Below are positions 27,182-35,249 of a stretch of DNA of 64,000 nucleotides, piece after piece. Under the pieces are notes generated by a model that saw only the letters and a program-made list of their open reading frames with translations, was not told the DNA's origin and searched no databases. Source of the DNA: Brevundimonas aurantiaca (GTDB taxonomy: Bacteria; Pseudomonadota; Alphaproteobacteria; Caulobacterales; Caulobacteraceae). Location of the stretch: the NCBI RefSeq assembly GCF_014199955.1, contig NZ_JACHOQ010000001.1, positions 372,001-436,000 on the forward strand. Direction: 5' to 3'. Positions within the stretch are counted from its first letter, which is position 1. Every line of letters begins with the position of its first letter. A program made the translations under genes and the position numbers.

Positions 27182-28634
27182 ACAAAGACAGGGCCTCGGA
27201 CGCGACGGTGGCGTCGTCGAAGGGATGAGTCGTCCCGCCGACGATCTGGCCCTGTTCATGCCCTTTTCCGGCGACGACCACCACATCCCCGTCGCGCATC
27301 ATTTCGATCGCCGCTTCTATGGCCGCGCGGCGGTCGCCGATCTCGAGCGCGTCCGGGCAGCCGGCGCGGACCTGGGCGCGGATGGAGGCGGGGTCTTCAG
27401 AGCGGGGATTGTCGTCGGTGACGATGGCGACGTCGGCCAGACGCGCGGCGATCTCGCCCATCAGGGGCCGTTTGCCGCGATCCCGGTCGCCACCGGCGCC
27501 GAAGACCACGATCAGACGGCCGGTCGCATGGGGGCGCAGGGCGGTCAGCACCGTCTCCAGCCCGTCCGGCGTATGGGCGTAGTCGACATAGACCTCGCCG
27601 CGCCCGGTTTCCGGCCCGCCGATCCTTTGCAGCCGGCCCTGGGCGCCGGTCAGGCCTTCCAGGGCGCCGATGACGGCGTCGGGCCGGTCGCCGGCGGCGA
27701 TGCACAGGCCCGCCGCCACCAGGGCGTTCGAGGCCTGGAAGGCGCCGGCCAGGGGCAGCAGGATGTCGCGCACCTCGCCCTGCACGTCCAGGGTCAGGCG
27801 CTGGCCCTCAGGCGTCGCCTGGCGGCCGATCAGGGTCAGGTCGCGCCCGCGCTCGCCCACGCCCATGACCCCCAGGCCCGCCATGATGGAGGCGGCGGCG
27901 AAGGCGGAATAGGCGTCGGAATCGGCGTTCAGCACCGCCGTGCGGCCGCGCGGCAGCAGGGCCTCGAACAGGCGCAGCTTGGCGGCGCGATAGGCGTCCA
28001 TCGTGCCGTGATAGTCGAGATGGTCCTGGGTCAGGTTGGTGAAGGCCGCCGCCTTCAGCGCCACCCCGTCCAGACGCCGCTGGTCGATGCCGTGAGACGA
28101 GGCCTCGACCGCCACATGGGTGACGTTCTTGGCGGCCAGCTCGGCCATCAGGCGGGCGGCCTCGGCGGCGTCGGGGCTGGTCAGGCCGGGGCCGATCAAG
28201 GCGTAGGTCTTGTCGCCCTTCTGGCCGACGACGCCCAGGGTGCCCATGCTGGCCGACTTGTGGCCCAGGCCCGCCCAGATCTGGCGGCAGAAGGCGGCGA
28301 CCGAGGTCTTGCCGTTGGTGCCCGTCACCGCCACGCAGGTCTTGGGCTGGGCGCCGTAGAAGCCGCGCGCGGCGATGGCGTAGGTCCGGCGCACGTCGCC
28401 CGAGGTCACCAGCACCGGCGCGGCGCCGGCGGGCGTATCGGCCGGCGCCAGGACGGCGGCGGCGCCCTGGGCCAGGGCCTGGGGGATGAAGGCGCGGCCG
28501 TCCGCCGTCGTGCCCGGCAGGGCGACGAACAGGGCGCCGGGGGCGACCTTGCGGCTGTCGGCGGTCACGCCGGTGATGATCGGATCGGACGCCACGTCCC
28601 GGCGCAGCAGGTCGGACAGGTGCAGCGCGCTCAC
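27174..28634 (-). CDS. murE: UDP-N-acetylmuramoyl-tripeptide synthetase, meso-DAP type
   Basis: Adds the third residue of the peptidoglycan stem. The DDNPRSEDPASI motif near residue 408 carries the DNPR signature of meso-diaminopimelate-adding enzymes, so the wall is the Gram-negative A1-gamma type. Other motifs are ITGVTADSRKVAPGALFVAL at the start, the ATP loop VAVTGTNGKTSVAAF near 107, and VEASSHGIDQRRLDG near 175. At 486 aa it is full length. It overlaps ftsI by 4 bp and murF by 8 bp. Confidence 0.96.
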   Translation of the reverse strand: MSALHLSDLLRRDVASDPIITGVTADSRKVAPGALFVALPGTTADGRAFIPQALAQGAAAVLAPADTPAGAAPVLVTSGDVRRTYAIAARGFYGAQPKTCVAVTGTNGKTSVAAFCRQIWAGLGHKSASMGTLGVVGQKGDKTYALIGPGLTSPDAAEAARLMAELAAKNVTHVAVEASSHGIDQRRLDGVALKAAAFTNLTQDHLDYHGTMDAYRAAKLRLFEALLPRGRTAVLNADSDAYSAFAAASIMAGLGVMGVGERGRDLTLIGRQATPEGQRLTLDVQGEVRDILLPLAGAFQASNALVAAGLCIAAGDRPDAVIGALEGLTGAQGRLQRIGGPETGRGEVYVDYAHTPDGLETVLTALRPHATGRLIVVFGAGGDRDRGKRPLMGEIAARLADVAIVTDDNPRSEDPASIRAQVRAGCPDALEIGDRRAAIEAAIEMMRDGDVVVVAGKGHEQGQIVGGTTHPFDDATVASEALSLYA

Positions 28635-30403
28635 AGCCCGTCTCCCTGGACGTCCTGATATTGCGGGATCTTCTCGCCCGAAGCCGTGCGCCAGCGGTCG
28701 GCGCGGCGCTCGACGCCCAGGAAGCCGGCGATCCGGTCGGCGATGTTGCGCACGGCGGGCGCGGCCACATAGGCGCCGGTCTTGGGATAGGTTCCCGGCT
28801 CGTCCATCAGAACGAAGACGGCGTAGCGTTTGGCGGTCAGAGGCCCGTCCACGGGGAAGACGGCGGCGAAGGAGCCCAGGGCGTGGCTGGGGTCATAGCG
28901 GCCGTTGACCAGCTTGTTGGCCGAGCCCGTCTTGCCCCCGACACGAAGCCCCGGCGCGTCGGCGAAACCGCCCGAGCCCTTGACCACATTGGCGCGCATC
29001 AGCTCCAGCACCGCCCGCGAGGTGTCCTCGGTGACGATCTGCTGCGGCTTGGCGCCGCGCGCGCCGCCGCGACGCAGGGACAGGGGCACCATCCGCCCGC
29101 CGTTGGTCAGGGCGCCCATGGCCTGAACCATCTGGGCCGGGGTGATCATGATGCCGTAGCCGAAGGAGAGCGAGGCCAGGGTCGAGTTGTCCCAGCGACG
29201 CGGCAGGACCGGCCGGGCCGATTCCTTCAGCTCGATGGTGGAGGCGTCCAGCAGCCCCAGGCGACGGAAATAGTCGCGCATCGTATCCGGCCCCATCTGC
29301 ACCGCCAGCTGGGACGTGCCGATGTTGGACGAGTGCAGATAGACCTCTTCCAGAGTCATGACCCGGTTCTGGGCATGGAAGTCCTTGATCTTGCGGTCGC
29401 CGATCTGGAAGGCCTCGGAGGCGTCGAACAGGGTGCCCATGTCCGCCCGGCCGGTGTCGAGACCGGCCGCCACCGTAAAGGTCTTGAAGACCGAGCCCAT
29501 TTCATAGTGGCCCGACACCGCCCGGTTCAGGGTCGCGCCGTCGGGCGCCGCGCCGCGGTTCGACTGGCTGAAGTTGGGCCAGCTGGCCATGGCCAGGACC
29601 TCGCCGGTCTGAACGTCGGTGACGATGGCGACCGCGCCCTTGGCCTGGTTCTTGATCGCCGCAGCGGCCAGTTCGTTCTCGACCACCCCCTGCACCCGCA
29701 GGTCGATCGACAGGGGGAAGCTTTCGCCGCGCTGGCCCGCCGCCCGGATCTCGTCGTTGAAGGCCAGTTCGGCGCCGGAGATCCCCTGCCCGCCCGTATC
29801 GGCGTCGCCGATCAGGTGAACGGCGGAGATTCCCAGCGGATAGGCGCGGCGATCTTCGGGCTCGAAGGTGACGCCGCCCAGGGCCAGATCGTGGACGGCG
29901 GCCTTCTCCTGGGGCGTCAGACCGGTCAGCACGATCAGGCGGCGGTCGCCGTCCAGCACCCGCCGAAGCCGCTCGGCCGGAATGCGCGGCAGGGCGCGGC
30001 GCAGCTGGCGATAGGCCAGGCCGCGGTCCCAGATCTCCGCCGGGTCGATATAGAGGCCATAGTGGACGATGTTGATCGCCAGCAGCTCGCCGTTGCGGTC
30101 CGTCAGGTCGCCGCGCACCAGGGCGTCGGGGCTGGCGCCGAAGCCATGGGCGCCGGCCGGGGCCAACAGGGCCCGATAGGCGGCGCCCAGCGCCAGACCG
30201 GCGAAGACGCAGGAGAAGACGATCAGGATCAGGAAGATGCGGACGCGGGTGTCCTCTTCCGGCCGGGCGTCGGCGCGGGCGCGTTCGAAGCCGTGCTCCA
30301 GCCGCCAGACCAGTTCCGACAGCCAGCGCCAGAAGGGCGACAGCCGGCCTTGCAGATCCACGCCCGGCGCCGGCCGGTGATAGCGATGATCCTGAACCGT
30401 CAT
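28631..30403 (-). CDS. ftsI: septal transpeptidase FtsI (PBP3)
   Basis: A monofunctional class B penicillin-binding protein that cross-links septal peptidoglycan with FtsW. It has 590 aa with one membrane anchor at about residues 50-75, a PBP dimerisation domain, and a transpeptidase domain from about 260. Active-site motifs are SVFK (in YEMGSVFKTFTVAAG), SSN (in YLHSSNIGTSQLA) and KTG (in RVGGKTGSANKL). Both ends overlap neighbours by 4 bp (ftsL, murE), indicating tight coupling in the dcw operon. Confidence 0.96.
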   Translation of the reverse strand: MTVQDHRYHRPAPGVDLQGRLSPFWRWLSELVWRLEHGFERARADARPEEDTRVRIFLILIVFSCVFAGLALGAAYRALLAPAGAHGFGASPDALVRGDLTDRNGELLAINIVHYGLYIDPAEIWDRGLAYRQLRRALPRIPAERLRRVLDGDRRLIVLTGLTPQEKAAVHDLALGGVTFEPEDRRAYPLGISAVHLIGDADTGGQGISGAELAFNDEIRAAGQRGESFPLSIDLRVQGVVENELAAAAIKNQAKGAVAIVTDVQTGEVLAMASWPNFSQSNRGAAPDGATLNRAVSGHYEMGSVFKTFTVAAGLDTGRADMGTLFDASEAFQIGDRKIKDFHAQNRVMTLEEVYLHSSNIGTSQLAVQMGPDTMRDYFRRLGLLDASTIELKESARPVLPRRWDNSTLASLSFGYGIMITPAQMVQAMGALTNGGRMVPLSLRRGGARGAKPQQIVTEDTSRAVLELMRANVVKGSGGFADAPGLRVGGKTGSANKLVNGRYDPSHALGSFAAVFPVDGPLTAKRYAVFVLMDEPGTYPKTGAYVAAPAVRNIADRIAGFLGVERRADRWRTASGEKIPQYQDVQGDGL

Positions 30404-30837
30404 TGCGCCGCCTCATCGGATGGCTCGTCGGCGAACAGGGCGGCGGACGGGGCGGCGGCCTGAGGCTGAGCCGGGGACGCAGGCGCGGCGGCCGACTTCA
30501 GGTGCGGCAACTGGGCTTCATCGGCCTGGCGACGGACGTCGACCGGAGCCATGCCGATCTGGCGCGACAGATTTTCCAGCCGGGCGGGCTGTTCCAGACG
30601 GGCCACCTCGGCGCGCAGCAGGCGGACCCGCTGGCGGTTTTCGCGAATGTCGCGCTCAAGCTCGGCGATGCGGCTGCTTTCGCGCGCGGCGGCGGCCTTG
30701 GCCGCATAGACCGAGACGATCATCACCGCGACCAGGGCCACGCCGATGATCTCGATCCAGCGGACGCCGCGGATCTTCCAGTCGAACAGCCGCTGCAGGG
30801 CGTTGCGGGAATAGCCGAAGAAGGGCGCCGTGGTCAT
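30400..30837 (-). CDS. ftsL: cell division protein FtsL
   Basis: A 145-aa bitopic membrane protein of the divisome (FtsQ-FtsL-FtsB complex). It has a short cytoplasmic N-terminus, one membrane helix at about 28-48 ([19 protein letters not shown]), a coiled coil at about 50-85 ([20 protein letters not shown]), and an Ala/Pro-rich C-terminal tail. Sequence conservation in FtsL is low; position between rsmH and ftsI settles the call. It overlaps both by 4 bp. Confidence 0.88.
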   Translation of the reverse strand: MTTAPFFGYSRNALQRLFDWKIRGVRWIEIIGVALVAVMIVSVYAAKAAAARESSRIAELERDIRENRQRVRLLRAEVARLEQPARLENLSRQIGMAPVDVRRQADEAQLPHLKSAAAPASPAQPQAAAPSAALFADEPSDEAAQ

Positions 30838-31802
30838 GCCGCCATCCTCCTCTTTTCGGGCGCCCAGGCCGGGGCCTCGGTGCGGATCGCCGCCCGCAGC
30901 TTGGCCGAACGGGCGCGCGGATTGGCGGCGCGCTCGGCCTCGCCCGCCTCGCGCGCGCCCTTGAACTGAAGGGCGAAGCTGGGCTTGCGCGGGTCGACGG
31001 CGATCGGGGCGTGACGCGATCCGGCCGGTGCATTGCCGGTCCGCTCGGTCAGGAAGGCCTTCACGATCCGGTCCTCCAGCGAATGGAAGGTGACGACGGC
31101 CAGACGGCCGCCGGGGGCCAGGGTCGCCTCGGCCGCCTCCAGCCCCCGCTCCAGCTCGCCCAGTTCGTCGTTCACGGCGATGCGCAGGGCCTGGAAGACC
31201 CGCGTCGCCGGATGGATGGGGGCGCCGCGACGGCCGCCCAAAGCCTTTTCGACCACCTCGGCCAGGTCCAGGGTGCGGGTGAAGGGCTGTTCAGCGCGAC
31301 GGCGCAGGATGGCGGTGGCGACCCGGCCCGACTGACGCTCCTCGCCGTACAGTTTGAAGATATGGGCCAGGGGACCGTGGTCCCAGCCGTTGACGATGTC
31401 GGCGGCGGTCTCGCCCTCATCGGACATCCGCATGTCCAGCGGGCCGTCGCGCATGAAGGAGAAGCCGCGCTCGGCCTGGTCCAGCTGCATCGAGGAGACG
31501 CCGATATCGAAGACGGCGCCGTCCAGCCGGGCCTTGCCGCTGTCGGCGAAGGCTTGGGCCAGACCCGAGAAGGGAGTGCGGACCAGCTGGAACCGGTCGG
31601 GGAAGTCGGCCGCCACGGCGTCGGCGTGGGGCTGAACCGTCGGATCGCGGTCCAGGGCGATCACCTCGGCGCCGGTCGCCAGAATGGCGCGCGTATAGCC
31701 GCCGGCGCCGAAGGTGGTGTCGATCACGACGTCGCCCGGCGCGGGCTTGAGCGCCTCGATCACCTCGGCCAGCAGGACGGGGGCGTGGGGCGCGTCGCTC
31801 AC
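30834..31802 (-). CDS. rsmH: 16S rRNA (cytosine-1402-N4)-methyltransferase
   Basis: Methylates N4 of C1402 in the ribosomal decoding centre. At 322 aa it is normal. Motifs are [13 protein letters not shown] at the start, [16 protein letters not shown] (SAM site, near 30-45), [20 protein letters not shown] near 108 and [13 protein letters not shown] near 258. The start is GTG at 31802, overlapping the mraZ stop as GTGA; the long in-frame extension runs across mraZ and is not conserved. Confidence 0.95.
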   Translation of the reverse strand: MSDAPHAPVLLAEVIEALKPAPGDVVIDTTFGAGGYTRAILATGAEVIALDRDPTVQPHADAVAADFPDRFQLVRTPFSGLAQAFADSGKARLDGAVFDIGVSSMQLDQAERGFSFMRDGPLDMRMSDEGETAADIVNGWDHGPLAHIFKLYGEERQSGRVATAILRRRAEQPFTRTLDLAEVVEKALGGRRGAPIHPATRVFQALRIAVNDELGELERGLEAAEATLAPGGRLAVVTFHSLEDRIVKAFLTERTGNAPAGSRHAPIAVDPRKPSFALQFKGAREAGEAERAANPRARSAKLRAAIRTEAPAWAPEKRRMAA

Positions 31803-32275
31803 GAACCGCCTCCCGCCAGCTTCATCTGGGCCGCCAGTTTCAGCGCGCCGATCTGGGCCATGCCGGCCTTGGCCAGGGCGCGCTGTTCGGCGCGACGGGC
31901 CGCCCACTTCTCGCGCGACCAGATCTGGAACCGGTCGTTCAAGCCGACGATGACGACCGTGTCCTCCAGACCCGCCTCGGCGCACAGGGATTCGGGCAGG
32001 GTGATGCGGCCGCCCGCGTCATAGGCCAGGCGGACCTGTTCGCCCATGACCTGCCATTCCAGGGCCGAACGCTCCTCGGAGCCGAACGGCAGGGATTCGA
32101 TCATCTCCGCATAGACGGCGAACAGGCGATCCCCGCCCGCTTCCAGACAGTCGGCCTCGATGGAGGGAAAGATGAAGACGCCGCCGGCCGCGCCGTTTTC
32201 GGCCGTGCGGAAATCATTGGGGATCAGGAGACGGCGCTTGCCGTCCAGCTGCTTCTCGTAGGTCGAGAGAAACAC
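31799..32275 (-). CDS. mraZ: transcriptional regulator MraZ
   Basis: The DNA-binding protein that heads the division and cell-wall cluster and represses it. Two AbrB-like half-domains each carry a DXXXR-type motif: [13 protein letters not shown] near residue 11 and [13 protein letters not shown] near 88. At 158 aa it matches the family. Four TGGG repeats with 10-bp spacing lie 88-121 bp upstream and are its likely target. It is coupled to rsmH by a GTGA overlap. Confidence 0.95.
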   Translation of the reverse strand: MFLSTYEKQLDGKRRLLIPNDFRTAENGAAGGVFIFPSIEADCLEAGGDRLFAVYAEMIESLPFGSEERSALEWQVMGEQVRLAYDAGGRITLPESLCAEAGLEDTVVIVGLNDRFQIWSREKWAARRAEQRALAKAGMAQIGALKLAAQMKLAGGGS

Positions 32276-32362
32276 GCCCTGCCCAATCGAACCCTTCGGC
32301 CCGTCCCTTAGATGCCTGACGAACGCCCGCCGCGCCCGCCTCTCAGCCCCATCTCATGAGAG

Positions 32363-32396
32363 TGGGATAGCATGGGATGAAATGGGTCTCAATGGG
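32363..32396 (+). promoter_or_regulatory. MraZ-binding repeats: four TGGG units at 10-bp period
   Basis: TGGG occurs at 32363, 32373, 32383 and 32393, exactly one helical turn apart (reading on the plus strand, opposite to mraZ). MraZ is known to bind TGGGN repeats separated by 5 bp upstream of its own gene, so this is the expected operator. A CtrA-like TTAACCAT (32411-32418) and AT-rich promoter-like sequence lie just beyond. Repeats seen; binding inferred. Confidence 0.75.
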
Positions 32397-32410
32397 ATCA
32401 GCAGTGTTAC

Positions 32411-32418
32411 TTAACCAT
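32411..32418 (+). promoter_or_regulatory. CtrA-type half-site TTAACCAT upstream of mraZ
   Basis: An exact TTAACCAT, the extended CtrA half-site used in Caulobacter, lies 15 bp beyond the last MraZ repeat in the probable dcw promoter region. The same octamer precedes the Sel1 gene at 46080. Half-sites occur by chance, so this is only a candidate. Confidence 0.4.
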
Positions 32419-32666
32419 GTTTTCACGCGATTGGACTTGAAGTCGCTCCGACGGAGAGAACATAAGCGGAACTTGCAAAGTATTCACAGGCTGTGGATCA
32501 GTCTAGGCAGTCCAGCGCCCACAAGAGGTTAACGGGCGCCGCCGTGTGGACGGCCCGATCCGGCGGCGAAAGATGGGGATGGAAGCAACTGCCTCAAGCA
32601 GGCCGAAGACGCGCAGCCCAAACGAACGGCCTCAAGTAGGCCGAAGGCCGATAGGCCCTCAAAAAA

Positions 32667-33051
32667 AGATATGCCAGACGGCCTGTAAGCCGGGTTTTGT
32701 TCCGCCCCGAAGGACGGCGACGATCATTCCTCTGGACCGTCCATTGCTGAACGGTTCTCGCGACCTACCCGGACATCCAGGGCGGTGAGCCCCGCGAGGC
32801 GAACCCCGCACGATGTCCCTATTTGGTCTTGCTCCAGGCGGGGCTTGCCATGCCGTCCCTGTCGCCAGGTCCGCGGTGGGCTCTTACCCCACCCTTTCAC
32901 CCTTGCCGCCCGCGAACGGGAGGCGGTTTGCTTTCTGTGGCGCTATCCCTCGGGTCGCCCCGGGCGGAAGTTATCCGCCGCCTTTTCACCGTGGAGCCCG
33001 GACTTTCCTCGACGGACGCGAAGTCCGCCGCGACCGCCCGGCCGTCTGGCG
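32667..33051 (-). ncRNA. rnpB: RNase P RNA, bacterial type A
   Basis: The catalytic RNA of tRNA 5'-end maturation. On the minus strand the P1 helix is a perfect 11 bp: 33050-33040 pairs with 32683-32673 (gccagacggcc / ggccgtctggc). Conserved core blocks are present: gaggaaagtccgggctcc near the 5' end, the agcgccacagaaagcaaa block, and the ggcttacaggcc closing end. A run of seven Us (32661-32667) follows as a terminator. A promoter with good spacing sits directly upstream. Length of about 385 nt is typical. Confidence 0.95.
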
Positions 33052-33056
33052 GGGGC

Positions 33057-33085
33057 TAGATGCGCCGCCCGGCCGCCCAGGTCAA
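33057..33085 (-). promoter_or_regulatory. rnpB promoter
   Basis: On the minus strand, TTGACC (33080-33085) and CATCTA (33057-33062) are separated by exactly 17 bp, a good housekeeping-type promoter. It predicts a start around 33050, which matches the 5' base of the P1 helix. Confidence 0.7.
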
Positions 33086-33160
33086 CAGCAGGCGGATCAT
33101 TCGCGGCTTGACGAGACCGGGGGCGCCGTGACTGCTGGGCGTGGCTGGAGGGGCGAGACC

Positions 33161-34039
33161 ATGACGAAGACGGCGACGGGCAAGAGCGCGCGGCTGATGG
33201 CGGGATTCGGCCTGGCGTCCCTGGCCGCCGTGGGATTGGGCGCCGCCGTCTGCGCCCTCAGCGGCGTATCGGCGGCCTCCTGGGGCCGGAACCTGGCGGC
33301 CTGGCTGGTCGGGGCGGTGATCGCCGCCGCGCTGGCGGCGGCGGGGCGGCGCGTCGTCTCGCCGGGGGCGGCGCTGACGGTCGCCGGACTGGCCGTGACG
33401 GGGCTGGCCGCCGGCTTCTTCAATCCAGCCCAGGAGGGGGTGCATCGCTGGATCGAAGCCGGGCCTCTGCACGTCAATATCGCCATGGTCGTCCTGCCGT
33501 CCCTGTCGGTCGTGCTGGCGGCGGCCGAGGACCGTTGGGTGGTCTGGGCGACCCAAGCGGCCGCCGTTGTGGCCCTGATCCTGCTGGTGGCCCAGCCGGA
33601 CGCCTCTCAGGCCACGACACTGGCGGCGGTCCTGATCCTGGTCGCCGCCGTTCGCGCGCCCGGCCGTGGAATGAAGGCCGGCTTGATCCTGTTCGCCGGA
33701 CTTGCGGCTGCGGCGGCCTGGATGCGGCCCGATCCGTTGCAGCCGGTGGCGGAGGTTGAGGAGATCGTCGGCCTGGCCTTCCAGATCTCGCCCCTGATCG
33801 GGGGGCTGGCCCTGATCCTTCTGGCCGTCTTCGCAGCGGTTCCGGCCACCCTGACACGATCCGAAGGCCGACTGAGACTGGCCGGGGCCGCACTGAGCCT
33901 GTGTCTGGCCGCCTGGGCGGTCACGCCCCTGTTCGGCGCCTTTCCGGTTCCCCTGGTCGGGGTGGGCATGAGCCCGATCCTGGGCGCCTGGCTGGGGGTC
34001 GGACTGCTGGCGGCGACGGCGCGCGCGCGAACCTACTAA
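33161..34039 (+). CDS. short SEDS-like (FtsW/RodA-related) multi-spanning membrane protein
   Basis: A 292-aa protein with eight or nine hydrophobic segments. Three stretches recall FtsW/RodA: HRWIEAGPLHVN near residue 105 (compare RWVNFGPFSLQP), AQPDASQATTL near 146 (compare QPDIGQTLL), and FPVPLVGVGMSPILG near 263 (compare LPFVSYGGSS). The catalytic HTDFIY loop of FtsW has no counterpart; the region reads VAEVEEIVGLAFQ. It also lacks about 100 N-terminal residues of a full SEDS protein. An inactive relative is possible. The ATG at 33161 is used because earlier in-frame codons run antisense through rnpB. It converges with the amidase gene (4-bp overlap). Confidence 0.6.
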   Translation: MTKTATGKSARLMAGFGLASLAAVGLGAAVCALSGVSAASWGRNLAAWLVGAVIAAALAAAGRRVVSPGAALTVAGLAVTGLAAGFFNPAQEGVHRWIEAGPLHVNIAMVVLPSLSVVLAAAEDRWVVWATQAAAVVALILLVAQPDASQATTLAAVLILVAAVRAPGRGMKAGLILFAGLAAAAAWMRPDPLQPVAEVEEIVGLAFQISPLIGGLALILLAVFAAVPATLTRSEGRLRLAGAALSLCLAAWAVTPLFGAFPVPLVGVGMSPILGAWLGVGLLAATARARTY

Positions 34040-34797
34040 TCCAGCACGCCCGTGACGCTCTCGACGCTGGCCAGCTGCAGCAGGCCGACCAGACGGGCGC
34101 GGGTCTCGCCGTCGGCGACGCCGTCGACGCGCCCGGGCCGCCAGTGGCGCTGGAAGGCGCGGACGGTGGTCTCGGTCTCGGCGTCATAGTCGCCGCCGGG
34201 CGCCAGCCCATAGCCCAGCCGGTGCAGGCCGGCGCGCAGGACCACGACCCCGATCCCCTGGTCTCCCTTCTGCAGTAGGCCGCCCAGGGCCTTGATCCGT
34301 TCGGGCGCCGGTTCGAACCACAGGCCGTGTCCGGCCTCGGCCAGCCGCTTCCAGGGAAAGAGTTCGCCGGGATCGGCCTTGCGATCCGGCGCCAGGTCGG
34401 AATGGCCGATGATGCGGTTGTCCGGAATGGTCCAGCGCTGGCGAATCTCGCCGATCAGGGCGATCACCGCGGCGATCTGGGCCTCGGGAAAGGGGCGATA
34501 GCCGAACTCATGGCCCGGATTGACGATCTCTATGCCGATGGAGACGGCGTTGCAGTCGGCCTCGCCGCGCCACACGCCCCGGCCGGCGTGCCAGGCGCGC
34601 CGTTCCTCGGGCACGAGTTGGAAGATGCGACCGTCCTCCTCGACCAGATAATGGGCCGAGACCTTGGCCTCCGGGTCGCGCAGCCGCGCCAGGGCGGCCT
34701 CGCCGGTCTCCATCCCGGTATAGTGCAGCACCAGCATATCGGGCGGCGCGCGGCGCGCATCGAAGTTTGGCGAGGGCGCCGCGATCAGCTCAACCAT
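34036..34797 (-). CDS. N-acetylmuramoyl-L-alanine amidase, AmiD-like with peptidoglycan-binding domain
   Basis: A zinc amidase of the Amidase_2 type that cleaves the MurNAc-L-Ala bond. Zinc ligands are His in VLHYTGMETG near residue 25 and His plus Asp in GHSDLAPDRKADPG near 150; GIEIVNPGHEFGY near 108 is conserved. The C-terminal 60 residues form a PG_binding_1-like domain (LHRLGYGLAPGGDYDAETE). At 253 aa it has no obvious signal peptide, so it may act on cytoplasmic muropeptides (AmpD-like) or use another route. It is followed upstream by a small membrane-protein gene. Confidence 0.9.
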   Translation of the reverse strand: MVELIAAPSPNFDARRAPPDMLVLHYTGMETGEAALARLRDPEAKVSAHYLVEEDGRIFQLVPEERRAWHAGRGVWRGEADCNAVSIGIEIVNPGHEFGYRPFPEAQIAAVIALIGEIRQRWTIPDNRIIGHSDLAPDRKADPGELFPWKRLAEAGHGLWFEPAPERIKALGGLLQKGDQGIGVVVLRAGLHRLGYGLAPGGDYDAETETTVRAFQRHWRPGRVDGVADGETRARLVGLLQLASVESVTGVLD

Positions 34798-34810
34798 GGT
34801 TCAGGGGGCC

Positions 34811-35134
34811 TCAGCGGCCGTGGCGGTCCCAGCCGTAGGCGACCCAGGTGCCGTTGACCTTGTGCGCCTCGATCAGCTCGGGGTCTCCGGCGCGGCGGCG
34901 CGGTGTCAGGTTGCGGCGCGCCCGCATGGCCAGACCCGCCAGAAAGACCAGCACGCCGGCGAACAGGGCGATCACGGCCACTGCGGCGGCGGTGAAGACG
35001 GCCAGAACCGCGCCCACCGCCATGGCGGCGACGGCGGCGATCAGGCTGGCGACCCACAGGATGGAGGCCACCAGGCCGTTGGGCCGGCGACGGGCCGAGA
35101 CGCCCAGGGAGGCGAGACGTTCAGACTGGAACAT
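34811..35134 (-). CDS. small membrane protein of unknown function
   Basis: A 107-aa protein with a basic N-terminus, two adjacent hydrophobic segments (about residues 22-45 and 48-70), and a soluble basic tail that contains LTPRRRAGDPELIEA and a terminal WVAYGWDRHGR. It has AAGGATG upstream of the ATG. It lies 13 bp ahead of the amidase gene in the same direction and is probably co-transcribed. I do not recognise the family. Confidence 0.65.
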   Translation of the reverse strand: MFQSERLASLGVSARRRPNGLVASILWVASLIAAVAAMAVGAVLAVFTAAAVAVIALFAGVLVFLAGLAMRARRNLTPRRRAGDPELIEAHKVNGTWVAYGWDRHGR

Positions 35135-35249
35135 GGATCATCCTTTCAGACGTTCCGCAGAACGCCCAAGCCTCAATGTCGGTCCATTGAGCCGTGCGGT
35201 CAATGGAGCGCCCCCTCACGCCTGTGTGCGATGGATCGTCACGCCTCCT

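Noticed and set aside
32813..33160. Extension of the SEDS-like protein back to 32813
   Set aside because: The added codons run antisense through the RNase P RNA and read as basic low-complexity sequence; the ATG at 33161 is better.
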